Position numbers and translations under genes: made by a program. From Peterkaempfera bronchialis (lineage in GTDB: Bacteria; Actinomycetota; Actinomycetes; Streptomycetales; Streptomycetaceae): a stretch of 64,000 nt of DNA. Under the pieces are notes generated by a model. That model made no database searches, was not told the DNA's origin, and saw only the letters and a program-made list of their open reading frames with translations. Below, in pieces: positions 26,373-35,763 of the stretch. The stretch spans positions 4,340,001 through 4,404,000 of the forward strand of contig NZ_CP031264.1 in NCBI RefSeq assembly GCF_003258605.2, read 5' to 3'. Positions within the stretch are counted from its first letter, which is position 1; each line of letters opens with the position of its first letter.

Positions 26373-27324
26373 CGTGATCCCTGACACCGCGGCCGCAGAG
26401 AAGCAGCCCGTGGACGCCATCGCGGCGGCCGGCGGCACGCCCGTCCCGGCCAAGCCGGAGAAGGCCCGCAGCCTCTGGTCCGACGCCTGGCGGGACCTGC
26501 GCCGCAACCCGTTCTTCATCGTCTCCGGCCTGGTCATCCTGGTACTGCTGGTGATCACCGTCTGGCCGGGGCTCTTCACCTCGGTCTCGCCGCGCGACGG
26601 CGACCTGGCCCAGCACTACCTGGCCAAGCCGAACTACGGCCACTTCTTCTCCGGCGAGTGGTTCGGCTTCGACGGCCAGGGCCGCTCCATCTACGCCCGG
26701 GTCATCTACGGCGCCCGCGCCTCGGTGATCGTCGGCGTCTGCGTCACCGCCGCCGTCACCCTGCTGGGCGGCCTGGTCGGGCTGCTGGCCGGCTACTTCG
26801 GCGGCTGGATGGACACCCTGCTCTCCCGGCTGACCGACATCTTCTTCGGCATCCCGATGCTGCTGGGCGCGCTGGTGGTGCTGAACGCCTTCACCCACCG
26901 CACCGTCTGGACGGTCGTGCTGGCCCTCGCCGTCCTCGGCTGGACCCAGATCGCCCGCGTCATGCGCGGCTCGGTGATCACCGTCAAGCAGGCCGACTAT
27001 GTGACGGCGGCCAGGGCACTGGGCGCCGGGACCTGGCGGATCATGCTCCGGCACATCGTGCCCAACGCCATCGCGCCCGTGATCGTGGTGGCCACCATCG
27101 CCCTCGGCGGCTATATCTCCACCGAGGCGACGCTCTCCTACCTGGGCATCGGACTCGCCGACCCCACCATCTCCTGGGGCATCGACATCTCGTCGGCGAA
27201 GGATGTGCTGCGGGTCGCACCGCATGCGCTGTTCTTCCCGGCAGGCATGCTGAGTATCACCGTGCTGGCGTTCATCATGCTCGGCGACGCGGTGCGCGAC
27301 GCCCTCGACCCCAAGCTGCGCTGA
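26365..27324 (+). CDS. Peptide ABC permease, DppC/OppC type (A)
   Basis: 319 residues, ATG 26365. An N-terminal cytoplasmic stretch of about 45 residues precedes SLWSDAWRDLRRNPFFIVSG, typical of OppC_N. Motifs: YGARASVIVGV, LSRLTDIFFGIPMLLGALVV, coupling loop DYVTAARALGAGTWRIMLRH then IVPNAIAP, and C-terminal MLGDAVRDALDPKLR. Six transmembrane segments. Partner of the preceding permease; translational coupling by 8-base overlap. The last 60 or so bases are nearly identical to the end of the operon B counterpart. Confidence 0.94.
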   Translation: MPDVIPDTAAAEKQPVDAIAAAGGTPVPAKPEKARSLWSDAWRDLRRNPFFIVSGLVILVLLVITVWPGLFTSVSPRDGDLAQHYLAKPNYGHFFSGEWFGFDGQGRSIYARVIYGARASVIVGVCVTAAVTLLGGLVGLLAGYFGGWMDTLLSRLTDIFFGIPMLLGALVVLNAFTHRTVWTVVLALAVLGWTQIARVMRGSVITVKQADYVTAARALGAGTWRIMLRHIVPNAIAPVIVVATIALGGYISTEATLSYLGIGLADPTISWGIDISSAKDVLRVAPHALFFPAGMLSITVLAFIMLGDAVRDALDPKLR

Positions 27325-27337
27325 GAGAGGCGGCACG

Positions 27338-28393
27338 ATGACCACCACGATCGAGAAGACCGGCGCCCCGGCCGACGGCCGCCCCGTCCCCGGCACCCCG
27401 CTGCTGGACGTCCGCGACCTGCATGTGGAGTTCCACACCCGGGACGGCGTCGCCAAGGCCGTCAACGGCGTCAACTACAGCGTCGCCGCTGGGGAGACCC
27501 TGGCGGTGCTCGGTGAGTCCGGCTCCGGCAAGTCGGTGACCGCGCAGACCATCATGGGCATCCTGGACATGCCTCCGGGCCGGATCTCGCAGGGCGAGAT
27601 CCTGTTCCGGGGCGAGGACATGCTCAAGATGAGCAATGAGCAGCGGCGGAAGATCCGCGGCCGGAAGATCGCCATGATCTTCCAGGACGCACTGTCGTCG
27701 CTCAACCCGGTGCTGACGGTCGGCTACCAGCTGGGCGAGATGTTCCGGGTGCACCAGGGCATGTCCAAGAAGGACGCCAAGGCCCGGTCGATCGAGCTGA
27801 TGGACCGGGTGCGGATCCCGGCGGCGGCGCAGCGGGTGAACGACTATCCGCATCAGTTCTCCGGCGGTATGCGGCAGCGGATCATGATCGCGATGGCGCT
27901 GGCCCTGGAGCCGGACCTGATCATCGCGGACGAGCCGACCACCGCGCTGGATGTCACGGTGCAGGCGCAGGTGATGGACCTGCTGGCGGAGCTCCAGCGG
28001 GAGTTCCACATGGGTCTGATCCTGATCACCCATGACCTGGGTGTGGTGGCGGATGTCGCCGACAAGATCGCGGTGATGTACGCGGGCCGGATCGTGGAGA
28101 CCGCACCGGTCCACGAGCTGTACCGGAACCCCGCCCACCCGTACACCCGGGGCCTGCTCCAGTCGATCCCCCGCCTGGACCAGAAGGGCCAGGAGCTCTA
28201 CGCCATCAAGGGCCTGCCCCCGAACCTGCTGCGCATCCCCTCCGGCTGCGCCTTCAACCCGCGCTGCCCGATGGCGCAGGACATCTGCCGCAGCGAGGTG
28301 CCGGTCCTGAGCCGGGTCACCGCCGAGGACGGCACGGAGTCGGCCGGGCGTGGCAGCGCCTGCCACTTCTGGAAGGAGACCCTCCATGGCTGA
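27338..28393 (+). CDS. Peptide ABC ATPase, DppD/OppD type (A)
   Basis: 351 residues, ATG 27338. Walker [11 protein letters not shown]-loop [13 protein letters not shown], signature FSGGMRQR, Walker [13 protein letters not shown] and switch His in [11 protein letters not shown]. The C-terminal oligopeptide/dipeptide extension has Cys spaced as in [15 protein letters not shown], the iron-sulfur-like motif of the OppD subgroup. Hydrolyses ATP to drive import, as a heterodimer with the next ATPase, whose gene overlaps by 8 bases. Very similar at DNA level to the operon B copy. Confidence 0.95.
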   Translation: MTTTIEKTGAPADGRPVPGTPLLDVRDLHVEFHTRDGVAKAVNGVNYSVAAGETLAVLGESGSGKSVTAQTIMGILDMPPGRISQGEILFRGEDMLKMSNEQRRKIRGRKIAMIFQDALSSLNPVLTVGYQLGEMFRVHQGMSKKDAKARSIELMDRVRIPAAAQRVNDYPHQFSGGMRQRIMIAMALALEPDLIIADEPTTALDVTVQAQVMDLLAELQREFHMGLILITHDLGVVADVADKIAVMYAGRIVETAPVHELYRNPAHPYTRGLLQSIPRLDQKGQELYAIKGLPPNLLRIPSGCAFNPRCPMAQDICRSEVPVLSRVTAEDGTESAGRGSACHFWKETLHG

Positions 28394-29405
28394 GGCCATT
28401 CTCGAAGTGCGCGACCTGGTCAAGCACTTCCCGCTCACCCAGGGCGTCCTCTTCAAGCGGCAGGTCGGCGCGGTCAAGGCCGTCGACGGGGTCTCCTTCG
28501 ACCTGCGCCAGGGTGAGACGCTGGGGATCGTGGGGGAGTCGGGGTGTGGGAAGTCGACGCTGGCCAAGGTGTTGATGAACCTGGAGCGGGCGACGTCCGG
28601 TCAGGTGCTCTACAAGGGTGAGGACATCGCCCGGCTGTCCGGGCGGGCGCTGAAGGCGGTGCGCCGCAATATCCAGATGGTCTTCCAGGACCCGTACACC
28701 TCGCTCAACCCGAGGATGACGGTCGGCGACATCATCGGGGAGCCGTACGAGATCCACCCGGAGGTGGCGCCCAAGGGCGACCGCCGCAAGGCCGTGCAGG
28801 ACCTGCTGGACGTGGTGGGTCTCAACCCGGAGTACATCAACCGCTATCCGCACCAGTTCTCGGGCGGCCAGCGGCAGCGGATCGGCATCGCGCGGGGGCT
28901 GGCGCTCAAGCCGGAGATCATCATCTGCGACGAGCCGGTCTCGGCGCTGGACGTCTCGGTGCAGGCACAGGTGATCAACCTGCTGGAGAAGCTCCAGGAC
29001 GAGTTCGACCTCTCCTATATGTTCATCGCCCACGACCTGTCGATCGTGCGGCACATCTCCGACCGCGTCGGGGTGATGTACCTGGGCAAGATGGTCGAGA
29101 TCGGCACCGACACCCAGATCTACGACCACCCCACCCACCCCTACACCCAGGCGCTGCTCTCGGCCGTGCCGGTGCCGGACCCGGAGGCGCGGGACCGGCG
29201 GGAGCGGATCATCCTCCAGGGCGATGTGCCCTCACCGGCCAACCCGCCCTCCGGCTGCCGCTTCCGCACCCGCTGCTGGAAGGCGCAGGAGCAGTGTGCG
29301 CAGGAGGTGCCGCTGCTGGCGGTGCCGCAGGTGCTCAAGGGCGGCGCCGCCCATGACTCCGCCTGCCACTTCGCCGAGGAGAAGAACATCGTGCACGCCG
29401 CCTGA
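28386..29405 (+). CDS. Peptide ABC ATPase, DppF/OppF type (A)
   Basis: 339 residues, ATG 28386. Walker [12 protein letters not shown]-loop [14 protein letters not shown], signature [17 protein letters not shown], Walker [15 protein letters not shown] and His-loop [11 protein letters not shown]-terminal [15 protein letters not shown] extension as in OppF. Bases 28968-29284 are identical to 34865-35181 in operon B. Last gene of operon A, followed by a strong hairpin. Confidence 0.95.
   Translation: MAEAILEVRDLVKHFPLTQGVLFKRQVGAVKAVDGVSFDLRQGETLGIVGESGCGKSTLAKVLMNLERATSGQVLYKGEDIARLSGRALKAVRRNIQMVFQDPYTSLNPRMTVGDIIGEPYEIHPEVAPKGDRRKAVQDLLDVVGLNPEYINRYPHQFSGGQRQRIGIARGLALKPEIIICDEPVSALDVSVQAQVINLLEKLQDEFDLSYMFIAHDLSIVRHISDRVGVMYLGKMVEIGTDTQIYDHPTHPYTQALLSAVPVPDPEARDRRERIILQGDVPSPANPPSGCRFRTRCWKAQEQCAQEVPLLAVPQVLKGGAAHDSACHFAEEKNIVHAA
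28968..29284 (+). repeat. 317-base direct repeat, copy 1 (OppF-type gene, operon A)
   Basis: Base-for-base identical to 34865-35181 by direct comparison; bounded by single differences at 28967 (A versus G) and 29285 (G versus C). Confidence 0.95.
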
Positions 29406-29419
29406 CCCAGGCGTCGCAG

Positions 29420-29463
29420 CGGCCCGGCCGCGCCACCCCTCCCGGGGCGGCGCGGCCGGGCCG
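29420..29463 (+). terminator. Terminator of peptide ABC operon A
   Basis: Perfect 15-base GC stem (29420-29434 with 29449-29463), 14-base loop, 15 bases after the last stop. Confidence 0.75.
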
Positions 29464-29620
29464 TCTGCCGTCACCCGCCTGGCCGAGCACGTCTTTCCGG
29501 CCGGTCGATGGCGGGGGTGCCATGGTGGACCCTGCGCCCAGATCTCCCCTCCGGGGCAGGTCGGGCGCCGGTCCGGTCTGCAACCGGCAGGCCGCCGTCC
29601 CCATGCCGAAGGGAGGCCCC

Positions 29621-31252
29621 ATGCGCGCAACGGCGTGCGCGCGCTGGATCGCCGGCGCGACCGCCGCCGCCCTGACCGCCCTGACCGCCACGGCCTGCAC
29701 CGGCACCACCGGCGACTCCGGCGCACCGGGCGTGGTACGGGCCTACTGGACCGACCCGCAGAACCCGCTGGAGCCCGCCGACACCAATGAGGTGCAGGGC
29801 GGCAAGGTGCTCGACATGATCTTCCGCGGCCTCAAGCGCTACGACCCCGACACCGGCGCCGCCCGGAACGAGATCGCCCGGTCGATCACCACCGCCGACC
29901 GCCGGACCTTCACCATCCGGCTCAAGCCCGGCTGGAGGTTCAGCAACGGCGAACCGGTCACCGCGCAGTCGTTCATCGACGCCTGGAACTACGGCGCCCT
30001 GGTCACCAACGGGCAGCTCAACTCGTCCTTCTTCGGCTACATCCAGGGCTATGCCGCCGTCCACCCCCGGTCCGGCAGCCCCACCGCCAGGACGATGGCG
30101 GGGCTGAAGAAGATCGACGACCTGGCCTTCACGGTCACCCTCACCCAGCCGTTCTCGCTCTTCCCCGACACCCTCGGCTACGCCGCCTACTACCCGCTGC
30201 CCCGGGCGTTCTTCACCGACCACGCCGGCTGGCTCCAGCGGCCCATCGGCAACGGCCCGTACACCATCGCCGACTACACCCGGGGCTTCCGGATGCGACT
30301 GCGCCGCAGCAGCACCTTCTCCGGCCCCGACCGGGCCCGGAACAACGGCGTGGACCTGCTGGTCTACACCGACGCCATCACCGCCTACACCGACCTCCAG
30401 GCCGGCAACCTGGACGTGGTCGACATCATCCCCGCCGCCCTGCTGGGCGACGCGGCGTCCGACCTCTCCGGCCGCTTCATCAACCGGCCGGCGGGCGTCA
30501 TCCAGACCCTCTCGTTCCCGATGTACCGGGCCGCCTGGAACACTCCCGGGGCGGCCAAGGTGCGCCAGGGCCTGTCGATGGCGATCAACCGGCCGCAGAT
30601 CACCCAGCGGGTCTTCCGCAACTCCCGCACCCCCGCCACCGACTGGACCTCCCCGGTGCTCGGGGTGAAAGGCGGCTGGTCCACCACCATCTGCGGCCGG
30701 TACTGCCGCTATGACCCGGCCGGGGCCAGGGCGCTGATCCGGCAGGGCGGCGGCCTGCCCGGCGGGAGGATGACCATCAGCTACAACGCCGACGCCGACC
30801 ACAAGTCCTGGGTCGACGCCGTCTGCAACAGCATCAACGCCGTGCTCGGCGACCACCAAGCCTGCGTGGGCAACCCCATCGGGACCTTCGCCGACTTCCG
30901 CAGCCAGGTCACCCAGAAGAGGATGACCAGCGCCTTCCGCACCGGCTGGCAGATGGACTACCCGCTGATCCAGGACTTCCTGGAGCCGTTGTACACCAGC
31001 ACCGGCTCCTCCAATGACGCCCACTTCGGCAATGCGCGCTTCGACCGGCTGGTGAACGAGGCCAACGCGGCGAGCAGCAACGCCGCCGCAGTGGCGACCT
31101 TCCAGGAGGCCGAGAAGATCCTCGCGGCGCAGATGCCGGCCATCCCGCTCTGGTACCAGAACGCGGTCGGCGGCTACTCCGACCGGGTCTCCCACGTCAG
31201 CCTCAACACCTTCAGCGTGCCGGTGTACGAGCGGATCACCGTCAAGAGCTGA
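29621..31252 (+). CDS. Peptide-binding lipoprotein, ABC importer B
   Basis: 543 residues from ATG 29621, with GGGAGG 4 bases upstream; the frame is open further upstream but the signal peptide begins here. Lipobox ALTATAC then TGTTGDSG. SBP_bac_5 body: YWTDPQNPLEPADTNEVQGG, GWRFSNGEPVTAQSFIDAWNY, IGNGPYTIADY, VRQGLSMAINRPQI, MPAIPLWYQNAVGGY. Same architecture as the operon A protein and collinear with it, but differing at many positions, so it likely binds other peptides. Only 29 bases separate it from the permease and no hairpin is present, unlike operons A and C. Confidence 0.9.
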   Translation: MRATACARWIAGATAAALTALTATACTGTTGDSGAPGVVRAYWTDPQNPLEPADTNEVQGGKVLDMIFRGLKRYDPDTGAARNEIARSITTADRRTFTIRLKPGWRFSNGEPVTAQSFIDAWNYGALVTNGQLNSSFFGYIQGYAAVHPRSGSPTARTMAGLKKIDDLAFTVTLTQPFSLFPDTLGYAAYYPLPRAFFTDHAGWLQRPIGNGPYTIADYTRGFRMRLRRSSTFSGPDRARNNGVDLLVYTDAITAYTDLQAGNLDVVDIIPAALLGDAASDLSGRFINRPAGVIQTLSFPMYRAAWNTPGAAKVRQGLSMAINRPQITQRVFRNSRTPATDWTSPVLGVKGGWSTTICGRYCRYDPAGARALIRQGGGLPGGRMTISYNADADHKSWVDAVCNSINAVLGDHQACVGNPIGTFADFRSQVTQKRMTSAFRTGWQMDYPLIQDFLEPLYTSTGSSNDAHFGNARFDRLVNEANAASSNAAAVATFQEAEKILAAQMPAIPLWYQNAVGGYSDRVSHVSLNTFSVPVYERITVKS

Positions 31253-31281
31253 CCGCAGCCACCTTCGGAGGGAAGAAGCGC

Positions 31282-32205
31282 ATGGGACGCTACATCATCC
31301 GGCGGCTGCTCCAGATGGTCCCGGTGTTCGTCGGCACCACCCTGCTGATCTTCATCATGGTCTACGCGCTGGGCGACCCGGTGGCCGCGCTCTTCGGCGA
31401 CCGGGCCCCCGACCCCGCCGTGGCCGCCCGGATCCGCCATGACCTGCACCTGGACGAGCCGCTGTGGAAGCAGTACCTGCTCTACATGGGGGGCATCTTC
31501 ACCGGCGACTTCGGCCAGGCGTTCACCGGTCAGCCGGTCACCGAGCTGATGGGCAGCGCCTTCCCGGTCACCGTACGGCTGACCATCGTCGCCATCGTCA
31601 TCGAGGCGGTCTTCGGCATCCTGCTCGGCGTCGCCGGCGGCCTGCGCCGGCGCGGCTGGGTGGACACCACGGTGCTGGCCCTCACCCTGGTCGTGGTCTC
31701 CGTCCCCACCTTTGTCACCGGCTACCTGCTGCAACTGCTCTTCGGCGTCCGCTGGGGACTGGCCTCCGCCACCGTCGGCTACGGGGCACCCTTCGGCGAA
31801 CTCCTGCTGCCCGGACTGGTACTGGCCGCCGTCTCACTGGCGTATGTCACCCGGCTGACCCGCACCACCGTCGCCGAGAACGCCCGCGCCGACTATGTAC
31901 GCACCGCCGTGGCCAAGGGCCTGCCACGGCACCGCGTGATCACCCGCCATCTGCTACGCAACTCGCTGATCCCGGTCGTCACCTTCCTCGGCACCGACAT
32001 CGGCGCGCTGATGGGCGGCGCCCTGGTCACCGAGCGGATCTTCAACATCCATGGCGTGGGCTACCAGCTCTACCAGGGCATCCTGCGCCAGAACTCGCCG
32101 ACCGTGGTCGGCTTTGTCACCATCCTGGTGATCGTCTTCCTGGTCGCCAATCTGCTCGTCGACCTGCTCTACGCGGTCCTGGACCCGAGGATCCGGTATG
32201 TCTGA
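31282..32205 (+). CDS. Peptide ABC permease, DppB/OppB type (B)
   Basis: 307 residues, ATG 31282, with GGAGGGAAG upstream. MGRYIIRRLLQMVPVFVGTT start, six transmembrane segments, coupling loop DYVRTAVAKGLPRHRVITRH, and C-terminal VDLLYAVLDPRIRYV. The last roughly 40 bases, including the junction with the next gene, are nearly the same as in operon A (26329-26368). Overlaps the next gene by 8 bases. Confidence 0.94.
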   Translation: MGRYIIRRLLQMVPVFVGTTLLIFIMVYALGDPVAALFGDRAPDPAVAARIRHDLHLDEPLWKQYLLYMGGIFTGDFGQAFTGQPVTELMGSAFPVTVRLTIVAIVIEAVFGILLGVAGGLRRRGWVDTTVLALTLVVVSVPTFVTGYLLQLLFGVRWGLASATVGYGAPFGELLLPGLVLAAVSLAYVTRLTRTTVAENARADYVRTAVAKGLPRHRVITRHLLRNSLIPVVTFLGTDIGALMGGALVTERIFNIHGVGYQLYQGILRQNSPTVVGFVTILVIVFLVANLLVDLLYAVLDPRIRYV

Positions 32206-33214
32206 CCCGACCCGGCCCGGCGAGACCGGCGACCCCGGCGAGATCAACAGGACCGGCGTCAACCCCACCGGCCTCGCCATGGGCGAGGCCGACACCCTTG
32301 AACGCCCCGACGGACACGCCGACGGACACCCTGACTGGGCCCGCGCCGGAGGCCCCGGCCCGGCCGGAAAGCCGCGCAGCCTCTGGCAGGACGCCTGGCA
32401 GGACCTCCGCCGCAACCCGGTCTTCCTGCTCTCCGCGCTGCTGATCCTCTTCCTGGTCGTCATCTCGCTCTGGCCCGGGACCATCGCCACCCGCTCCCCG
32501 CTCCAGTGCGACCTCGGCAGATCCCTGGACGGCCCCGCCTCCGGCCACTGGTTCGGCTTCGACAGCCAAGGCTGCGACGTCTACACCCGCGTCGTCTACG
32601 GCGCCAGGGCCTCGGTGACCGTCGGTGTCTGCGCCACCGCCGGAGCCGCCGTCGCCGGCACGGTGCTGGGCGGCCTGGCCGGTTTCTTCGGCGGCTGGTG
32701 GGACGGCCTGCTCTCGCGCATCACCGACATCTTCTTCGGCATCCCCATCCTGCTCGGCGGCCTGGTGCTGCTCTCCGTACTGCCCAGCAGCACCATCTGG
32801 ACCGTGATCGGCTTTATCGTGCTGCTCGGCTGGCCGCAGGTCGCGCGGATCGCCCGGGGCGCCGTGATCACCGCCAAGCAGGCCGACTATGTGATGGCGG
32901 CCAGGGCCCTGGGCGCAGGCAACACCCGGCTGATGGTGCGCCATGTCCTGCCCAATGCCATCGCCCCGGTGATCGTGGTCGCCACCATCGCGCTGGGCAC
33001 CTATATCGCCCTGGAGGCGACCCTCAGCTACCTGGGCGTGGGGCTCAAGCCCCCGACGGTCTCCTGGGGCATCGACATCTCCGCGGCGGCCGGCTACATC
33101 CGCAATGCGCCGCACATGCTGCTCTACCCGGCGGGCGCCCTCAGCCTCACGGTGCTGGCGTTCATCATGCTCGGCGACGCGGTGCGCGACGCCCTCGACC
33201 CCAAGCTGCGCTGA
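32198..33214 (+). CDS. Peptide ABC permease, DppC/OppC type (B)
   Basis: 338 residues, ATG 32198. A longer, Asp/Gly/Pro-rich N-terminus (about 65 residues) precedes the OppC_N segment SLWQDAWQDLRRNPVFLLSA. Motifs YGARASVTVGV, LSRITDIFFGIPILLGGLVL, DYVMAARALGAGNTRLMVRH and MLGDAVRDALDPKLR. Channel partner of the preceding permease. The N-terminal extension is absent from the operon A protein and is probably disordered. Confidence 0.94.
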   Translation: MSDPTRPGETGDPGEINRTGVNPTGLAMGEADTLERPDGHADGHPDWARAGGPGPAGKPRSLWQDAWQDLRRNPVFLLSALLILFLVVISLWPGTIATRSPLQCDLGRSLDGPASGHWFGFDSQGCDVYTRVVYGARASVTVGVCATAGAAVAGTVLGGLAGFFGGWWDGLLSRITDIFFGIPILLGGLVLLSVLPSSTIWTVIGFIVLLGWPQVARIARGAVITAKQADYVMAARALGAGNTRLMVRHVLPNAIAPVIVVATIALGTYIALEATLSYLGVGLKPPTVSWGIDISAAAGYIRNAPHMLLYPAGALSLTVLAFIMLGDAVRDALDPKLR

Positions 33215-33228
33215 CCACGGAGGAAGCG

Positions 33229-34290
33229 ATGAGCGCCACCCACGGCACCACCGACGCGACCCTGCGCGACCCGGCGGCGGACTCCGACCGCGCCCCGCTG
33301 CTGGAGGTGCGCGACCTGCATGTGGAGTTCCGCACCCGCGAGGGCGTCGCCAGGGCCGTCAACGGCGTCGACTACAGCGTCGCCGCCGGGGAGACTCTGG
33401 CGATCCTGGGCGAGTCCGGCTCCGGCAAGTCGGTGAGTTCGCAGGCGGTGATGGGCATCCTGGACTCCCCGCCCGGGTTTGTCACCCGGGGGGAGATCCT
33501 CTTCCAGGGGCGGGACCTGCTGAAGGTCTCCGAGGCCGAGCGGCGCAAGGTGCGGGGCGCCAGAATGGCGATGATCTTCCAGGACGCGCTGTCGTCGCTC
33601 AACCCGGTGCTGAGGGTCGGCTACCAGCTGGGCGAGATGTTCCGGGTGCACCAGGGCATGTCCAGGAAGGACGCCAGGGCCCGGTCGATCGAGCTGATGG
33701 ACCGGGTGCGGATCCCGGCGGCGGCGCAGCGGGTGGACGACTACCCGCATCAGTTCTCCGGCGGTATGCGGCAGCGGATCATGATCGCGATGGCGCTGGC
33801 CCTGGAGCCGGACCTGATCATCGCGGACGAGCCGACGACCGCGTTGGACGTCACGGTGCAGGCGCAGGTGATGGACCTGCTGGCGGAGCTCCAGCGGGAG
33901 TACCGGATGGGTCTGATCCTGATCACCCATGACCTGGGTGTGGTGGCGGATGTCGCCGACAAGATCGCGGTGATGTACGCGGGCCGGATCGTGGAGACCG
34001 CACCGGTCCACGAGCTGTACCGGCGCCCGGCGCACCCGTACACCCGGGGGCTGCTCCAGTCGATCCCGCGCCTGGACCAGAAGGGCCGGGACCTCTACGC
34101 CATCAAGGGCCTACCGCCCAGCCTGCTGCGCATCCCGCCCGGCTGCGCCTTCAATCCGCGCTGTGCGCAGGCGCGGGAGGTCTGCCGGGTGGAGGTGCCC
34201 CCGCTGTATCCGGTGGCCGAGCAGGACGGTACGGAACTGGTGGGGCGTGGCAGCGCCTGCCACTTCTGGGAGGAGACCCTTCATGGCTGA
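33229..34290 (+). CDS. Peptide ABC ATPase, DppD/OppD type (B)
   Basis: 353 residues, ATG 33229, with GGAGGAAG upstream. Walker [11 protein letters not shown]-loop [13 protein letters not shown], signature FSGGMRQR, Walker [13 protein letters not shown], His-loop [12 protein letters not shown]-terminal [15 protein letters not shown]. From about residue 130 to 270 it is almost identical to the operon A ATPase at DNA level, whereas its ends differ. Overlaps the next gene by 8 bases. Confidence 0.95.
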   Translation: MSATHGTTDATLRDPAADSDRAPLLEVRDLHVEFRTREGVARAVNGVDYSVAAGETLAILGESGSGKSVSSQAVMGILDSPPGFVTRGEILFQGRDLLKVSEAERRKVRGARMAMIFQDALSSLNPVLRVGYQLGEMFRVHQGMSRKDARARSIELMDRVRIPAAAQRVDDYPHQFSGGMRQRIMIAMALALEPDLIIADEPTTALDVTVQAQVMDLLAELQREYRMGLILITHDLGVVADVADKIAVMYAGRIVETAPVHELYRRPAHPYTRGLLQSIPRLDQKGRDLYAIKGLPPSLLRIPPGCAFNPRCAQAREVCRVEVPPLYPVAEQDGTELVGRGSACHFWEETLHG

Positions 34291-35302
34291 GGCGATTCTG
34301 GAGGTCCGCGACCTGGTCAAGCACTTCCCGGTCACCCAGGGTGTCCTGTTCAAGCGGCAGGTGGGCGCGGTGCGGGCGGTGGACGGGGTCTCCTTCGACC
34401 TCTTCCGGGGTGAGACGCTGGGGATCGTGGGGGAGTCGGGGTGTGGGAAGTCGACGCTGGCCAAGGTGTTGATGAACCTGGAGCGGGCGACGTCCGGTCA
34501 GGTGCTGTACAAGGGTGAGGACATCGCCCGGCTGTCGGGGCGGGCGCTGAAGGCGGTGCGCCGCAATATCCAGATGGTCTTCCAGGACCCGTACACCTCG
34601 CTCAACCCGAGGATGACGGTGGGCGACATCATCGGGGAGCCGTACGAGATCCACCCGGAGGTGGCGCCCAAGGGCGACCGCCGCAGGGCGGTGCAGGACC
34701 TGCTGGACGTGGTGGGTCTGAACCCGGAGTACATCAACCGCTATCCGCACCAGTTCTCGGGCGGGCAGCGGCAGCGGATCGGCATCGCGCGGGGGCTGGC
34801 GCTCAAGCCGGAGATCATCATCTGCGACGAGCCGGTCTCGGCGCTGGACGTCTCGGTGCAGGCGCAGGTGATCAACCTGCTGGAGAAGCTCCAGGACGAG
34901 TTCGACCTCTCCTATATGTTCATCGCCCACGACCTGTCGATCGTGCGGCACATCTCCGACCGCGTCGGGGTGATGTACCTGGGCAAGATGGTCGAGATCG
35001 GCACCGACACCCAGATCTACGACCACCCCACCCACCCCTACACCCAGGCGCTGCTCTCGGCCGTGCCGGTGCCGGACCCGGAGGCGCGGGACCGGCGGGA
35101 GCGGATCATCCTCCAGGGCGATGTGCCCTCACCGGCCAACCCGCCCTCCGGCTGCCGCTTCCGCACCCGCTGCTGGAAGGCCCAGCAGCGGTGCACCGAC
35201 GAGGAACCGCTGCTCGCCGCCCCCTCCTGGCTGGACGGCGAGGCCGCCCATGACTCCGCCTGCCACTTCGCCGAGGACAGAGGGGCCGCCCTCACCGCCT
35301 AG
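34283..35302 (+). CDS. Peptide ABC ATPase, DppF/OppF type (B)
   Basis: 339 residues, ATG 34283. [80 protein letters not shown]. Only a few substitutions separate it from its operon A counterpart before the C-terminal 40 residues, which then differ ([15 protein letters not shown]). The stop overlaps the stop of a degraded RCC1 gene on the other strand; no terminator of its own is seen, so the shared hairpin at 35705-35747 may serve it. Confidence 0.95.
   Translation: MAEAILEVRDLVKHFPVTQGVLFKRQVGAVRAVDGVSFDLFRGETLGIVGESGCGKSTLAKVLMNLERATSGQVLYKGEDIARLSGRALKAVRRNIQMVFQDPYTSLNPRMTVGDIIGEPYEIHPEVAPKGDRRRAVQDLLDVVGLNPEYINRYPHQFSGGQRQRIGIARGLALKPEIIICDEPVSALDVSVQAQVINLLEKLQDEFDLSYMFIAHDLSIVRHISDRVGVMYLGKMVEIGTDTQIYDHPTHPYTQALLSAVPVPDPEARDRRERIILQGDVPSPANPPSGCRFRTRCWKAQQRCTDEEPLLAAPSWLDGEAAHDSACHFAEDRGAALTA
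34865..35181 (+). repeat. 317-base direct repeat, copy 2 (OppF-type gene, operon B)
   Basis: Identical to 28968-29284; the two copies lie 5,897 bases apart in the same orientation. Confidence 0.95.
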
Positions 35303-35690
35303 CGCTTGGTGGCTGCGGTCACGGCGGAGTGGGCGGTGACGTGTCCATCCGCGTTGCTGGCGGTGACATCGAGGCGCAGGCGTTTGCCGACGTCGGCTGC
35401 CGGTGATGGTGGGAAGCGTGTGGTTGACCGGCTTCAGGGCCTGGACCGCCAGGGTGTGCAGCGCGCCGGTGGCCACCTGGGTGACCCCGCCGGGGGGCCT
35501 CGGCGTCGGTGGTGGTGCCGTCGCCCAGCTGCCCGTACGCGTTGTACCCCCAGATCCACACGGTGCCGTCGGAGCGCACGGCCGCGCCGTGGTAGGAGCC
35601 GATGGAGACCTGTACCGCTCCGCTCAGTCCGGCCACTCGTACGGGTGTGGTGCGGCTGGTGGTGGTGCCGTCGCCCCTCCGGGGCGGGCG
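35299..35690 (-). pseudogene. Degraded RCC1-repeat protein gene (3' remnant)
   Basis: Reading leftward from about 35690, three frames together spell the C-terminal end of a secreted RCC1-repeat protein: [55 protein letters not shown]; then, after a frame change near 35495, [20 protein letters not shown] and [11 protein letters not shown]; then, after another near 35395, [20 protein letters not shown] and SAVTAATKR with a stop at 35299. The 5' part (signal peptide and earlier propeller blades) is missing. Two frameshifts plus truncation mark it as a pseudogene. It lies exactly where operons B and C face each other, so it may be debris of a rearrangement. Confidence 0.8.
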
Positions 35691-35704
35691 CATGGGAGAG
35701 GAAA

Positions 35705-35747
35705 CGGCGGCGGGGTACCGGGAGCTGGTCCCGGTACCCCGCCGCCG
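35705..35747 (-). terminator. Strong terminator of the bldK-like operon
   Basis: Perfect 19-base stem (35705-35723 with 35729-35747), 5-base loop, 16 bases past the last minus-strand stop. Being symmetrical it can also stop transcripts arriving from operon B. Confidence 0.85.
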
Positions 35748-35763
35748 CTGTGGGTGCGCGGGG

